Assembly (NCBI GenBank): GCA_038502055.1
Contig: JAXRKN010000033.1
Coordinates: 1,674,001-1,738,000 of the forward strand
From: Tanytarsus gracilentus
Taxonomy: Eukaryota; Arthropoda; Insecta; Diptera; Chironomidae
Direction: 5' to 3'
Length of the DNA: 64,000 bases
Positions 11,240-24,800 of the stretch are shown piece after piece (position 1 is the first letter of the stretch; each line of letters begins with the position of its first letter). The notes below the pieces were generated by a model, which was not told the origin of the DNA, searched no databases, and was given only the letters and a program-made list of their open reading frames with translations. The translations under genes and the position numbers were made by a program.

Positions 11240-12742
11240 ATGATATCAGAGGACATGATTACTGAGCTATGCTCACGACTTGTTCCCATCAATTACTTGG
11301 TAAAATTTAATTAAAATCTTTTTTATTCAACTAATTAAATTAATTTCTTTCAGAATATAGCAAACGATGCAGGAAGACAGCGTCGAAGCAAAATTAAACA
11401 GCTACTTGAAAAAGTAAATGACGCACATGAATCATAAAAGCTTTCTAATTATAACGTTTTACTCAATTAGCGTAAAATCCCAGACAATGGCTTCGCTGAT
11501 CTCGAAATCGAAATGTTAGTCAATGAACTTTCATCTTTGGACACAAACAATTTTCTAAGTAAGAGTGGTGTCGGCGAACGGGAAGGCAGAGTTGCTTGTG
11601 ACTTGGTAAGAAGAAGACATTACAATCAATCACATGGTATCGGACGATCGGGTGACCTTGCAGAGAATCAACCAAAAGCTGCTGGGAGTTCACTAATGAA
11701 CCAATTAGTTAACGAAATGCTACTTGATTATGTGAAAATGGTAGGCATTAAGAGTGCTAAAAAGTGCATGCTATTTCCCGTGGCTACTGGCATGGCTATG
11801 ATGTTATCACTGCTCTATCTTAAGTCTCAGAGGAAAGACGCAAGCTTTGTGCTTTGGTCGAGGATTGATCAAAAGTCATGTTTTAAAGCCATCGTCAGTT
11901 CAAATCTTACACCAATAGTTATTGACACGATAAGGGTTGATGATGAGCTTAGAACTAATTTATCTGAATTTGAGCAGCAAATTAACAAGTTGGGAGCAGA
12001 TAAAATTGTTTGTATAGTTTCCACCACGTCATGCTTTGCTCCTCGTGGCTGTGATAATTTAGAGGAACTAGCAAAGCTCTCTGCGAAATTTAACATTCCA
12101 CACGTCATAAATAACGCTTATGGCCTCCAAAGTACATACCTAACTCACCAAATTGAACAAGCTCATCGTGTTGGCAACATCGACATCGTCGTCCAGTCTA
12201 CTGATAAAAATCTTCTAGTTCCTGTCGGTGGAAGCATTTTAATTGGATTTAATGATAAAATTATTGGTGAAGTCTCAAAATCATATCCAGGTCGAGCGTC
12301 GTCAAGTCAAGTGCTCGATGTATTTATGACATTGCTGCATGTAGGTAGAGATGGTTACATGAAGATGGTCAACGAGAGAAAAGAAATGTTTCAATATCTG
12401 AAAGAAAAACTTTGCGTTCTCGCATCAGCTCACAATGAGCAAGTTTTAGTCACTAAAAGAAATCCAATTTCAATTGCAATGACGTTGAGAAATTATAAAA
12501 ATCCAACAATGATCGGTTCACGGCTCTTCACACGGTCAATTAGTGGAGTTCGAGTTATTTCGACAAAAGAGAACAAAATCATCGACAGTCATAACTTTAT
12601 CGGATGGGGATCTCACATCACAGAACCTAATGGTGTTCAATATCTCACGGCTGCCGCTTCCATTGGCATCAGCAAATCCGAAATTGACAACTTCATCGAG
12701 AAACTCGACAAAGTTTTATTGGAAAAGCAAAACGAGAGCTAA
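11240..12742 (+). CDS. SepSecS: O-phosphoseryl-tRNA(Sec) selenium transferase (SepSecS)
   Basis: PLP enzyme that converts Sep-tRNA(Sec) to Sec-tRNA(Sec) using selenophosphate, the last step of eukaryotic selenocysteine synthesis. Three exons: 11240..11299, 11354..11413 and 11471..12742. Both introns are in phase 0; 463 residues. Family blocks are clear: NFLSKSGVGEREGRVACDLV, HYNQSHGIGRSGDL, QPKAAGSSLMNQL (tRNA and active-site loop), WSRIDQKSCFKA, STTSCFAPRG, HVINNAYGLQS, the PLP lysine K286 in STDKNLLVPVGG, SKSYPGRASSSQVLD, and NPISIAMTL. The human protein is 501 residues; the difference is mainly a missing C-terminal tail. A poly(A) signal is at 12762-12767. No premature stop or lost active-site block, so the gene looks functional. 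Confidence 0.96.
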
Positions 12743-12761
12743 TGAACTTATTATGGAGCAC

Positions 12762-12767
12762 AATAAA
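12762..12767 (+). terminator. SepSecS poly(A) signal
   Basis: AATAAA 20 nt past the SepSecS stop codon. Confidence 0.7.
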
Positions 12768-15700
12768 ATATAATTTCCACACTGATGACTGGCGCACCCT
12801 TCCTGTGAGAGTCAGCTCATGTCATGCGATTATAAAAAAAACAAAAGTACATTTTTAAAAATTGAAACCGTCTTTTATTTAAACTCTTAACGGTCATTCA
12901 CCATGTGAACTTTGTAAAGAATTTAATTGTGTCACGATGACTAATAATTAAATATTCAGAAGATGATCGATTTTTATTGAATGAAGCAGTAACTCTCTAA
13001 AAAAATAATAATAAAAGAAACGGCAATCAAAAAAACTCTTCTTCGCAAATAAACCTTAATGATCATTTACATTTCCTATACTTTAAAAGTTCTTCTTTAA
13101 TTGATTAATATTCGAAGCAGGTGACTCGTGCTCAATAAAACACGATGTATTTGAACATTAACAGCTGTCCCGAAAATGGTATCTCATGAAAAAAGTAAAT
13201 TCGCGAAAAAGAGAGCCAACAACATCGCTAAAAATGATTTTTCAAGCCAACCCTCGTTGAGTTTTGAGCTTAAACAATTCTATCATAAACAAAAAGGCAT
13301 TCCACGCGACTCACGAAAAATGTGTACGAGGATCAAACGGGCCTGATGTATCATTAACGATTAAAATTTATTATTATGCCAAGACCATTGTGGCGCTGTT
13401 GAATAAGAACAGCTGTCTCCAATTTTTTTTCGTATGTGTGCCTTGCTTCTTGTTCCTATTGTTGAGCACACGTAAAAATTATTATGATCTACACTTCTTG
13501 CACCTGGAGGATAAAACATAATTTTTATTCTTTTTTTTTCTGGGAGCCTGAATTATTTCTTCTTCTTCTCAACTCAAATATGCAAAAACCTTTCTTTCAT
13601 TCTTAAAACCACAAAATTTTGAAAAATGAAGAATTGATTGCCGACATTGATGATGAGTTTTCTTCTTACATGCCGACACTCCTATGATGGTGAATTGTAT
13701 CATTAATAATTTTTGCTCTTGCATGTGAAGCCATTCAATTTTAGCTGCTAAATTTAATTTAATCTGTTTGAAATTTAAATTTCAACTTTTCAAATTAAGA
13801 TCCAAAAAAATATAAAATTATCGATTTTAAATAATTTTTTCTTCTAAATCGCTTCCTTAAACTTTTTTGTTTCTAAAAAGTAAAAACACATTTTTCAGGT
13901 CGAATGCGAGAGTTAAAAGGGATTTCAAAAAATTCCTAGAAAAAGGAACTCGTAGGTAAAATCGAAATTCCTTTCCTTCTTCAATTTTTCATCTTTCTCC
14001 GATTCTTTCAAGCCCTGAGAGAGAGAGAGCAGATGACAAATACTTTTCGAGAATGAATGATGAGGTTGATTGTGAAATTTCATGTAATACAATTGATCTT
14101 GCTTGACACTTTTTTTTCTGCAGATACATACGGCAGGCACACATATGTGAAATTATCTAAAAGACACGTGGATCAATCTACGGTCGCAATTCACGCTTCC
14201 ATGCACTTTCATATTAAACTTTTTTTTTGGGACTTAGAAATTGACTTCTGATGTTCGAAATTAATAGAGAGGACAGGAAGAGAATAATCGAGGCACGATT
14301 CGATGAGTCGCGTTTATATGGGTGGAAATTACGTAATTTTTAATTGGTTCAACAACTTCTTTATCTGACTGACACTCAACTCTCAATTGAATGACAACAT
14401 GAAAAGAGAATTCTTTTATATTTATTAGGTACCGTAATTTCCATGATGAAGAGAAATTTCTTCTTTCATTCTTTATATGCTATTAGATGGTAATTATTCA
14501 CGAAAAAAAAAATACTGAATATTTAAGAATAGTTTCAATGGTGGTCGAAAGGTGAATAGACAGTAGTTGGAAGAATTTTCACACACCATGAATTCGATGT
14601 TTTGTTATTTAAAAATTATAAAATTTTATTATTAAACAAAATATTTTTTGAATGTGTTATTTTAACGCCATATCTTGTCCATTCTTCGCTTCCAATCTGT
14701 CACACTACCTCGAAAACAAAAGAGGGAAGTGCATTCAATTCAAAACCCATAAAATTTGTCAATCATAAGACACCACATGCCTTCAATATCATCTCACTTC
14801 ATATTTCATCCCATAAATTTTTATTTAAACTGTTTAAAAAATATTTTTCACCGAACATGAAAGACAAACACTCTCGAGCGGATGAAACATAAAGTGAGGA
14901 GCAAAAAAAACTTAAATTAAATATTTTGAACAAACATCCTGAGATGCTTTCAATCAAGCATCAAGCAAAAAACTATGATTTTTGAAAAAAAATTGGTTCT
15001 CTATTGTTCAGCATTTCCAGGTGTGTTTTTTATGGATTACATTCAGTCCATTGCTGCCTCCTTTTCATAAAACTTCACTCAAAGGATTTTCACTTTTTTC
15101 CTCCGCCTTTTTCTTAGTGAACTGAATATTCTTACGATACCTAAAAAAATAACAAATTTCATAGACATTGAGTCCGACACTTGAGAAATCATCTAAGCAT
15201 AAGCATGGATGAGATGGATTTGCGCAAAAAGCATGTTTACTCATGTTTCAGATTCTAAAAATTTATCATTTGAGAACAAAGCGCAGGATTCGAGAATGCC
15301 TTCAAAGGTCACCAATTTTTGGCAAAAAATCATGAATTTAAATTTCCTAACAAATTTAATCCAGTCACAGTCTCAATTTTGACAAGTTTTTATTTTCCAA
15401 TCACAAAATTTTTTTTCATATGCTGCGCAAATAAAAATGTAAACCAATTCATGGAAATGACGATGAATCATCCTGAAAATTTATATTTATAGGGGAAAAA
15501 TCGAGCACGCTGAATTATTTACAGGATGACGTAATCGGTTGAATTTCGCAATATTTTATAATACCATAGAGAGTTTATTCGAACCCTACCTTTAGCTAAA
15601 TGCTAAGAAAAGTCATCGAGGTGGTAAGAGAAAGTGAAAAATCTAAAACTCATGCGTTACATGACAGTGCCAAGTGCTGTAAAGAATATCATTTTTTGCA

Positions 15701-18700
15701 CACTACAAATTAGACTAAATCATTTTGACATTCGCACTGCATTTTGGGGTGAAAATAATGCTCGTGTGTTAATACATATGATTTTCAGGTTTTTCATCCT
15801 CGCAAATCAATTTTCATTAGTTATAACCGGAGGATTTTCCTTTCAATAATTTATTTAGAGATTTAAGAGGAGTGGACATCAATGACCGTTGGAGGCGAAC
15901 CTCAAAATAGTTTAAAAGATTTAAATTAACCTGAAAATCTAAAATTTAGATGAAATATCCTTAATGAAGTTTAAATTTTCTAACCAACATACATGTTAAA
16001 ATTTTTGAGTTTTCACACCTTGCCTTTTCTTCCTATAACAATCACCCCTAAAAATTCGTTTAGTCTCTAAGAACTCGAGGCGATTTGGCTCAACAACAAC
16101 TAAACCTTGAATCGTTTCAAGGACATTCTTGCTTGTATATTTTAAAGCGTTACAGCATAGTAAAAATTAGAGAGACTCTCTAAGCATATACACACATATT
16201 TTATTTCAGGAGGGTACGTATTGTGTGTTCTGTTCAAAAAGCAAACAGCAACTCATCATTCGATGAGCGTCCTTAGACAGGCAATGGTCCCATTTTTATT
16301 TGAATAATGTTTTATGATGATTTTATGAGCATAAATTTTTACTGCTTCTTGTTAACCAAACATATCGCACCGAATATTGATGGTGGTAAAAAAAGAAGAG
16401 AGAGAAAGTCTTCATTTTTATGAAACGATGTCAAATGAGGGTTAAAGTAATATTTTTAAGGAACTACAAGTCAACTGTAAATATTTTTATTTGAGGGTTA
16501 TTTCCAACATGTGTGGCTGTTTGAAAAATATCCTGATTTTAGTGCTGATATAAAAAACTCTTAAATGCCCTCACATACACTCGATGATTTTTATTTTTAT
16601 GGTTTTTCTAAATGTGATCGAAATCACATAATAAATTCTGCAATTTTAACGTGTGCACACTTAAATGTGGATTTATAACGCGATGGAGAAGTTAAAAGGG
16701 ATGAGATTCTTCTTTTAATGCCGTTTATGACTATAATTGTCAATAAATAAATTTATATCCTGTAAATAAAATATATTTTTATTGTGTTACGCCGCGCATC
16801 ATAAATTCTATAAGAAATTGAAAGAAATATAATTGCTACTGAAATTTACCAACAAACCGTGAAAAATGGCGCAGACGAGAATTTCTTTGGGAATTAATAA
16901 AGTAACAGAAAGAGATAAATCAGCATGATTCATTAGCGCTAAGAAACCAGTTTTTTAGTTTAGCTCAAATTTTCGCCTCTTAACGACAATGAGCCTATTG
17001 TGAGTGATCTACGACAAATTTTAATTTTTAACAAGTAAATTTGTTTCTTTTGACATGCCACATCAAGCAAACTCATTTACAGCCTTTTCCTCCTTTAACC
17101 CTTTTACTTAAATTTTCCAACCGATCCCTCGTGCAATAAAGATATTTTTATTGTTTTATTAAAATATGATAAATTCCTAGGATAATTTACTACTCTTTTA
17201 CGGGTTTCGAAAAGTATTATTTTTTATTGTGAACTTGTAATTGTAGTCAAGTCCTTGACACTTAATTATTATTACCATGATAGGGTTCTGTAGAATTTAA
17301 GAGAAAGATTTAAATTATTTGAAAATTATCAAAAACCTCTTTAGTGATTTCAAAATTCAAAAAAATGCAAGTTCTCATAAATTCCATCCAAAAATTTTCA
17401 TTACAACGAAATAAAAATTTCCTAATTTATTTTTTATGGAAATTTTATATGCTACGCAATAAATTTTTCCTCAATCCAATTCATCTTCTATTTCGATTTT
17501 CAGTTAGTGACAGTTGTAATGAAAATCAACCCATAATAAAAATCCTCACATAAACGTGCATCGCATGATGATGAATGTTAATCAAGATTTTATTCACGGC
17601 AATTTTCTCGCTTATGCGCCTCAAGACACTCTTCTCAAATTGATTTAAATTAATCAACATCTAAATCAATCAATTGCTCTTTTAATGGGCAGTTATTCAG
17701 TTCAGTGTAATGGATAAATGAGATATGAGTGTGAGAGATTTAATAAAATGATGCATTAAAGGAGCAAGGCTTTAAAAATTATATCGAAAAGAATGCACTA
17801 AAAAATGCAAAAAGGCTATAATTAAGCAATAAATCAGATAAATTTTATTTGCAGTGTTTGGCGGTGTTTTAAAAATTGCGATAATGCGTGAGTTTAAGGA
17901 AGCTGAAAGCTGTTTTATTTGAGTTTGGGAAATAAAAATTTATCGATGTATTTAAGAAGAATTTATAGGATTCGAACCTATAAAAAGTATTTTAAAACTC
18001 TTCAACCTACTTTTAAATTTTCCATGCACCAAAAATTACTTTAATTTCTCACATCTCTCAAACAGTGTTTGTGATCTCAAAAGAAGCATATATTATTAAA
18101 TTAAGATGTTCATATATACGAAGAAAAATCAATGAAGTAGCAGCTTGTATGTCATAAAAAGGTGTCGCATGTGAGATTGAGATGTGACGATAAGAAAGTT
18201 GAATACAGCAAGTATTTTGTCACTGCTATCCATGTCCATTATTCTCATAAATTTCCATCTCCAATTTTTTTCCTCCACTCAGCGTTCGCTTCATGCAAAG
18301 AAGTAGTTTTATGGCTATCAAATTACAAAAAGATGCAAATGATGTTTCTTCTCCCGTACGAGAGAGAAAAAATTTCAATTTAAAAAGTAGTAAAAGCAAT
18401 TTCATTTGGACTAATTCTAGCGTAAACACATCATTCATGACGAACACATATCAGATGGACACGGAGCTAAATGAACAATGGAGAAATGAAAATTAATTTC
18501 TTACGCTAGCTTTCGCGATATTCCAAAAAAAAACGAGATTTCCAAGATCTATTTTGAATGGAGAATAAATTTGTCGTTTCACATTTAAGAACGAGTTTTA
18601 CCTATTTGAATGAATAATTATTTTTCGCGCATTATGATTATGAATTCATGTAAATAATAAGAACACGAGAGAGAAGCAATTTAGATTTTGTTCCATAGGC

Positions 18701-19633
18701 GAAACTCTTTATAATATGCATGACACAATGTTTCATTAGGCATAGTGAAAAATCGCGAATGTAAGGGATAAAATTTAATTTAAAATATATCCCTTTAGGA
18801 GATTCGGATTTTGAAATGTCCTTGAAGACTTGGCCAATGAAAAAGACGTTTACAAAGGTTGATAAATTTAAATTTTGAGCTCTCTATAGAAAAAATCAGT
18901 AGAACCAAAGTTAATTGCAGCACGATAGAATTCAAAGTAGCAACCATGAAGAGAGTAAACTGATTAAAATCATATTATTGTACACTAATATTTGTTATAT
19001 TTTAAAGCTTCCAGCAACATTTTAAAATAAGGGTTTGGATCTTCTTAAAAACTTTCAGCGATATCCTGCGGCATCATCACACACATAGGAGCATTCTTCG
19101 TAAGGGTGTACAACATGATCATATTAATCCACTACTCGAGACATATCCTGTTCATACATGCTCGAAGATGATGCCAAGAAAACATATTCAAATACGCACA
19201 ACTTTCAAAGCATGTTTCAAAATAGAAGAATAGAATTTAATTTATTGAAATGAAAGCAGAAAATATCGTAAGGAAATCTCGAACGACCCTAAACAACGCG
19301 CTGTGATTAATGTTCTCCTTTTACTATAAAAATTGTGTTTTAGAGTGGAGATTGAAAAGATCCAGGATTTTTTTTCTTGGAAGATTAAAAATCAAATTTA
19401 TTTCGAAAATTTAAAAAAGTTAATTTAAATAAATTTAAAGGTCCTTCCTTACCCAATTTTCACTCGCAACCCCTCGACATGTGAGCGAGATTCTTAGCAG
19501 AATTCACCAGAGCGTTCATATTAAAAAGAGATTAAAATTTATAACTGTTTCAAGTTGAGCGTTTTTATTCTATTATATCCTTTTGTTGTGCATTGAATTA
19601 TGCGACAGGATTCAGGAGTGTCTTTCAATTTGA

Positions 19634-19685
19634 AAAGGATTTCATCGCTACCCCGAGATCGGAAAAAGGGGTGGCGATTTCCTTT
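19634..19685. other. GC-rich hairpin in AT-rich surroundings
   Basis: ATCGCTACCCC (19644-19654) pairs with GGGGTGGCGAT (19668-19678) as 11 bp with one G-T pair. A 13-nt loop separates the arms. An outer 6-bp stem, AAAGGA/TCCTTT, sits beyond a small internal loop. Too short for a typical miRNA precursor; function unknown. Confidence 0.55.
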
Positions 19686-21825
19686 CTTGTTTCGCTCTTT
19701 TTTCATCTAAAATGTCAAACTTTGTGTCACGTTATTCAGTGATGAACGAACCGTGAGAATTGAACAAAAAAAACTTTTTCTTTTCTTATTAATTTACACC
19801 TCATCTTACACATAAATGTCGAAGAGAGCAAGGCAAAAGAGAGGTGGTTTATTTTCACCAAACAAATAATCAGTGCAAGCAAACAAATGTTCAATAGCAT
19901 GCGCATGAGGGAAGTCAAAATTATTAATTTTCAAAGATTTAATAAATTGATCAATTTAACTTTTTTAACAGCTTTAAAAAGCGTTCGTGACCGCATTCGA
20001 GTCATCAAGCTTTTAAATTGATAAAAATTCCTTATAATTTTCTGCATATTTCACCCAACGATTTCGATCTAAATTTCCTCAGAATTATGGCATTATGATC
20101 ATCATCAAGATTGAGCTAATTTATTCGAAACACACACGTATAACATGATGGACCAATAAGAAATTCGCTCGCACTGAAATTAGATATATATATTTTTGCA
20201 TAAAATGAGTTTCAGACAGCTCAACACATAATAGATAATTATAATGCATGTAGGATAAGATAATTATAGGGACGATCAGATAAAAATCGGATATTTCTTC
20301 TTGATACTTCAACTTCACTCATTTTCTTCTTCTTGTGATGTAAATTTTTTTTCTTTTATTGCCGAATGCCGAGTATGTTAATTAAATGGATATTCTATGC
20401 GAGTTAAAGGATCATCCATGCGTCATTGAGTGTCTTTAGAATTTCTTTCGCAAGGGAAGTTTTCTGATCACCCTAACCCACTTTTTCGCCCGCTTGGTTT
20501 CTTAAGTGGCCTCTTTGAAAATTGATCAGTTTAGCGAGAAATCTCAAGAACAACCGTAGGCTCCATGTCACGGATCTTAGTCCAAAATTAACCCATTCAA
20601 ATCATTCAAATATGATTTTTCATTATATTCGTTCATCAGCGAGTAAATGCGAGTAAGTGAGAGAGGAAATGGGAAATGTGAAAGAACATCAAAAACTTCT
20701 TTATTCAATGACGAGCTATGCGAAGCAAATAATAATAATAATTAAATGCGTATTGTTTTGTTATTTGATATCAGCATAAAAACGATCTGAATATTTTTTT
20801 ATTATTCAATTTTCTTCTTCTTCACGGTACTTTTTTAGTTACGTGTTTGGGGTTCGTTTGGAAAGAAATGTTTAAAGGTTTGATGATTTTATAATTTTAA
20901 TATTCATAATTTTTGAAAATGCTTTATTTTTGTTACGCAATTGTTGAATGTCTCTCACTTGAAACCCATCGCAGTTGCTAGAAGAATGGGTCTTAACGAC
21001 TCATGACATGATGATATGATTTGAGGTTCCTTTTTCCATCAGTGATTGAAGTCTTTTGTGTTTCTCTGCTTACTCAAAACATCCACGACATGTTTTCCAG
21101 CCTCCTTTTGAATTTGATATTTTTATGTGAATGAAATTAGAAAGGATTTTTAAAATTTATGAAATTAAATTTTAGTACATTTTTATTTCAACAATTTCTT
21201 GATGTTAAATTCAGATCAATCTCATTTTAACCCAATTTTCCCTAAATTTTTGTCGCACAAAAAACTCACAACATAATTTTTTGCTGCTGCTGTTGCCAGG
21301 TATCGAAAACATATCTTAAGAAACGAGTCTCTTAATCTCTTTTTCTATAGTTTTTAGGCAATTCTCTAGCTATTTTTACGAAAGATTAAAGAGCTTCATT
21401 GCAGCATGGCATTAAGCCTTTACGAGAATATTTCCATTTGACTTAACATGTAAGCTTCGCAAAAATATTTCTACACAAAAAAAACTTGTGATGAGATTTT
21501 TTTCCAGTTTTTTCATGCCATTCTTTAAATGAAGGCAAATCTCATCTCTTCGACGAATTTTCTCTCCCTACATAATTTTCTTAGAAATTATTTTTTCTTA
21601 AAGCAGCAAAAAAGGAGAAAAAATTAAAATCTTTTGTTCGAGAAATTTTAAACCGGTTTAATATATTTTCTCTCTCTTTGAGGTTCCTTTTTGCGTTCTA
21701 ATATGCCCGAATTCTAAATGGAAAAAAAAATCCTTTCACGGACAATTGTTTTGGGGCAATTAATTTTCAATTAATTAAAAATTTCTTATGGATGAGTTGA
21801 GAAGATGAAAGAAGTTGACGCTTAC

Positions 21826-21894
21826 CTGAGGTTTAGCACTGGAAAGTCATTTTGCATTCTCTCGTGTGTTTTACGACGCTATATAAAGTCTGAC
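21826..21894 (-). other. Exon-like element (minus), function unknown
   Basis: Minus-strand sequence flanked by a CCATCCAG acceptor and a strong CAG/GTAAGC donor. It contains a start codon followed by ten open codons (ATGCAAAATGAC...) up to the donor; all three frames through the full element are closed, so it could only be a first coding or non-coding exon. No partner exon was identified. On the plus strand the same stretch holds a TATATAAAG box (21880-21888), an alternative explanation. Confidence 0.25.
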
Positions 21895-24800
21895 CTGGAT
21901 GGAGAGATGATAGTTTTGAGTTACAGTGATAATAAAACTTATTTTACGGTTACTCGTGTTTTCTTAGAATTTGAATTTAATTGAAAGGGTTGGATACTTA
22001 GAAAATTTTTAATTTAAATAATTAAAGTTTCTGTTTTAATTTTTGTTAAAAAATTTTAAGCAATTTATGGAAGTTCCATGTTCACTTAAAAATTATTCAT
22101 TGATGAGGAAGAAAGGACATCAAATAATTTAACCTCAACCTCAAAAAATAATCAGAAATTCCTGGGACACTAAAAAATTCATTTTTTTATGGCATGGAAC
22201 TAATTTCAGTTAATTTGTAAATTTGACAGCTGTTTGCAGTGAATCTCCACCATCGGCGTGTGGATGCATTTTCGAGGGACCTTTTTGTCGAAAAATTATT
22301 ACGTGTAATTTTATAATTTCTTCTGACTCCAACGATCATTCCATTTATATCGCCTCGAAGCGTAAGTAATAAAAATGTGCAACGCACCAAGCACTTAATT
22401 TTCTTCACCTGCCTTTGTATATGCCCGTTTGTCGATAAACGCATTCGAGGAGATGCACGTTCAAAAATATTTTTTTTCGAGGATATGGCAAACAGATGAA
22501 CACAATTTTTTGGAGTTATGACGAATCCATTTGAAGAAATTTATTATGCACTTTTTATTCCTGTTTCACTCTAAATTGAAGATGATGATGATGTTGATTG
22601 TTGAATGTGAGGCCGGAAGAGGCCAGCATTATTCAATGTCCGAAAAAAAAGAGTTTTTCTTTCTCATTCAACATCTGTCCTTTTTTATTCATAATATGTT
22701 GTGGCCATGATCGCGATGTACACGGAGAAAAAAATTCAAAAATATTGTGATAAAATTTTTGTGAGCTTAAAAAGAGTTTATAAAATATAAAAAGGCTTTA
22801 AGACGAAAAAATAAAATTCAATTGCAAAAATTCTTCTTAGAGTAAAGTTTTACGTTTAGAGAATTTCCTAAGTTTCCCATCGTCGCTGTTCATGTATTAT
22901 GACTTCCTTTGGTAATAACTAACTGCTCAAAAATGCTGGACATCCAATTACTAAATTTTTAAGATTAATCGATTTTTTGTCTCTCTCACTGTCGAATTCT
23001 GCTCATTTCTCCAAGTCAATCATCGCAAGCTGATCGTTTTAATCTGTGAGCTGCTTTTATGCGAAAGGTATTATCATCTCCTTCAATTTAACGGTTTAAC
23101 TCGACATCATCAAACAGAGAACGGCAAGAGCGAGTGAAAGAAGAAGAATTCTTTTGGGCTTTCTTCTTTCGATGATATTCACTTAACGAGCATTGAAGTC
23201 GTCAGATGATTTTTTTTCGGAAGCCCATCAACAGTTACTTTTTTTGTGTACGCTCATGGTGATAAAAGACGAGTTTCTCAGTTGATATTGTTCATGTCAA
23301 TTTATTTAATTTTCTCTCTCTCACTGAAAATGAACAAAACTTTTTCTGCTTGATTGTTGAAGTTTAAGTAAATAATTGAAATTTTATTGCCTTATAAAAT
23401 TAAGTTCACTCACTTTCTCGACATGACGTGGATACTTTTTTTTTTCGGGGAGTGCAATTACAGATTTTATGACTGAACCAATTACACATGCTCTCAAGGT
23501 TATCATCGTAAAAGTCAATGAAGGTCCACACCTCTTTCAGGAATGTCTGTGCAAGCAATTGCAATTTGCATTTTACATTTTACGATAGCTTAAAATTATT
23601 TTTTTGCAAATGTACCGCAAATTTCGAGGAAAAAAGGTTTCTACTGGAACCATCTTTTGCTGTATCTAATTTGCAAATTGTGTTGAATGCAAAATTTTGT
23701 TCTTTTTCTCCTCCTCACTCACTCACTCGATCGGCTTGTTGCTTCACCTGCAACAAAACGCAGCAAATATTCTCCATTCAAGCATTGAAATTGTTTTCGT
23801 ATTGTTTTCTTTGGAAGATGTAGAAATGTCTGGCTGTACTTTCTGTCCAGGTAAATGGAAAAAATTCAATGCAAATTTTTACAGAAATGGATCGTTTGGG
23901 GTGGAAATTGGTCAAAAGATATTTTTTCTTAAATTTTTACTTTTTATCTTAACCTCAATTGATTTGGTTAAAGATGAGTTAAAATTTTAAAATTTTTGGA
24001 TCTACAAATTTTCAACATGGAGCATCTCAAAAAGTAAAAAATTACAAGCTAACAAATCATTTGCGAAAAGCTAGAAAAATTTCCTCATGGACTGTCCAGC
24101 TGTTATAAACAAAAATGACATCATAAAAGTGAGAGAGGACTTGCCGGCTAGCAAAACTAGACAATATACATAAAAAAATCAGTTCTTCCAGTTCATTGTC
24201 TCAGCAAATGTTCAAACAGTTGAGAGGAAATGAGCAAGAGAGAATTTCCCATTGTGTTGCTCCATAAGACAAAAGTCTTGACCGTGAAAATTCCGTTAAA
24301 AAGCCATCCGTTGCTCTTTCTCTTCATACCACGTGCTGATCTATTATTGAAATCAGGGACCCATTGCATACAGAGCTAGTTGTGAGCTGTAACATGAAAA
24401 GAAGATTGTAAGACTATCGCAATAATTCATAACTTTATTGAGCTGCTCTGAATATCTTTCTCTTCTTTTTGCTTTCTCAATTGTTATTAAGATGATATAT
24501 TGAGTGGATGAGGTCTTTGTTCAATTGTATAATTGAGAGCTGAATGACTCAATGTAGTGTAAAAATGATGACGATGATAATAGAAAAGTTCAATATTTTT
24601 TTTGCAGCGTTTCAACTTCTCTTTTGTGCAAATATGGGGATAAAAATTCTCTAGAGTTCTCTTGTGGGAGTTCTTTGATGAGATTAAGGAAATGAAAAAA
24701 GTAACTTAGTGTCTTTTGAGTGTTTTTATAGTCGAGAGTTACTGAACTGTCAGCTTTCAATTTTAAATTAGTTCCATGAAAAATTTAATGATTACACGAA

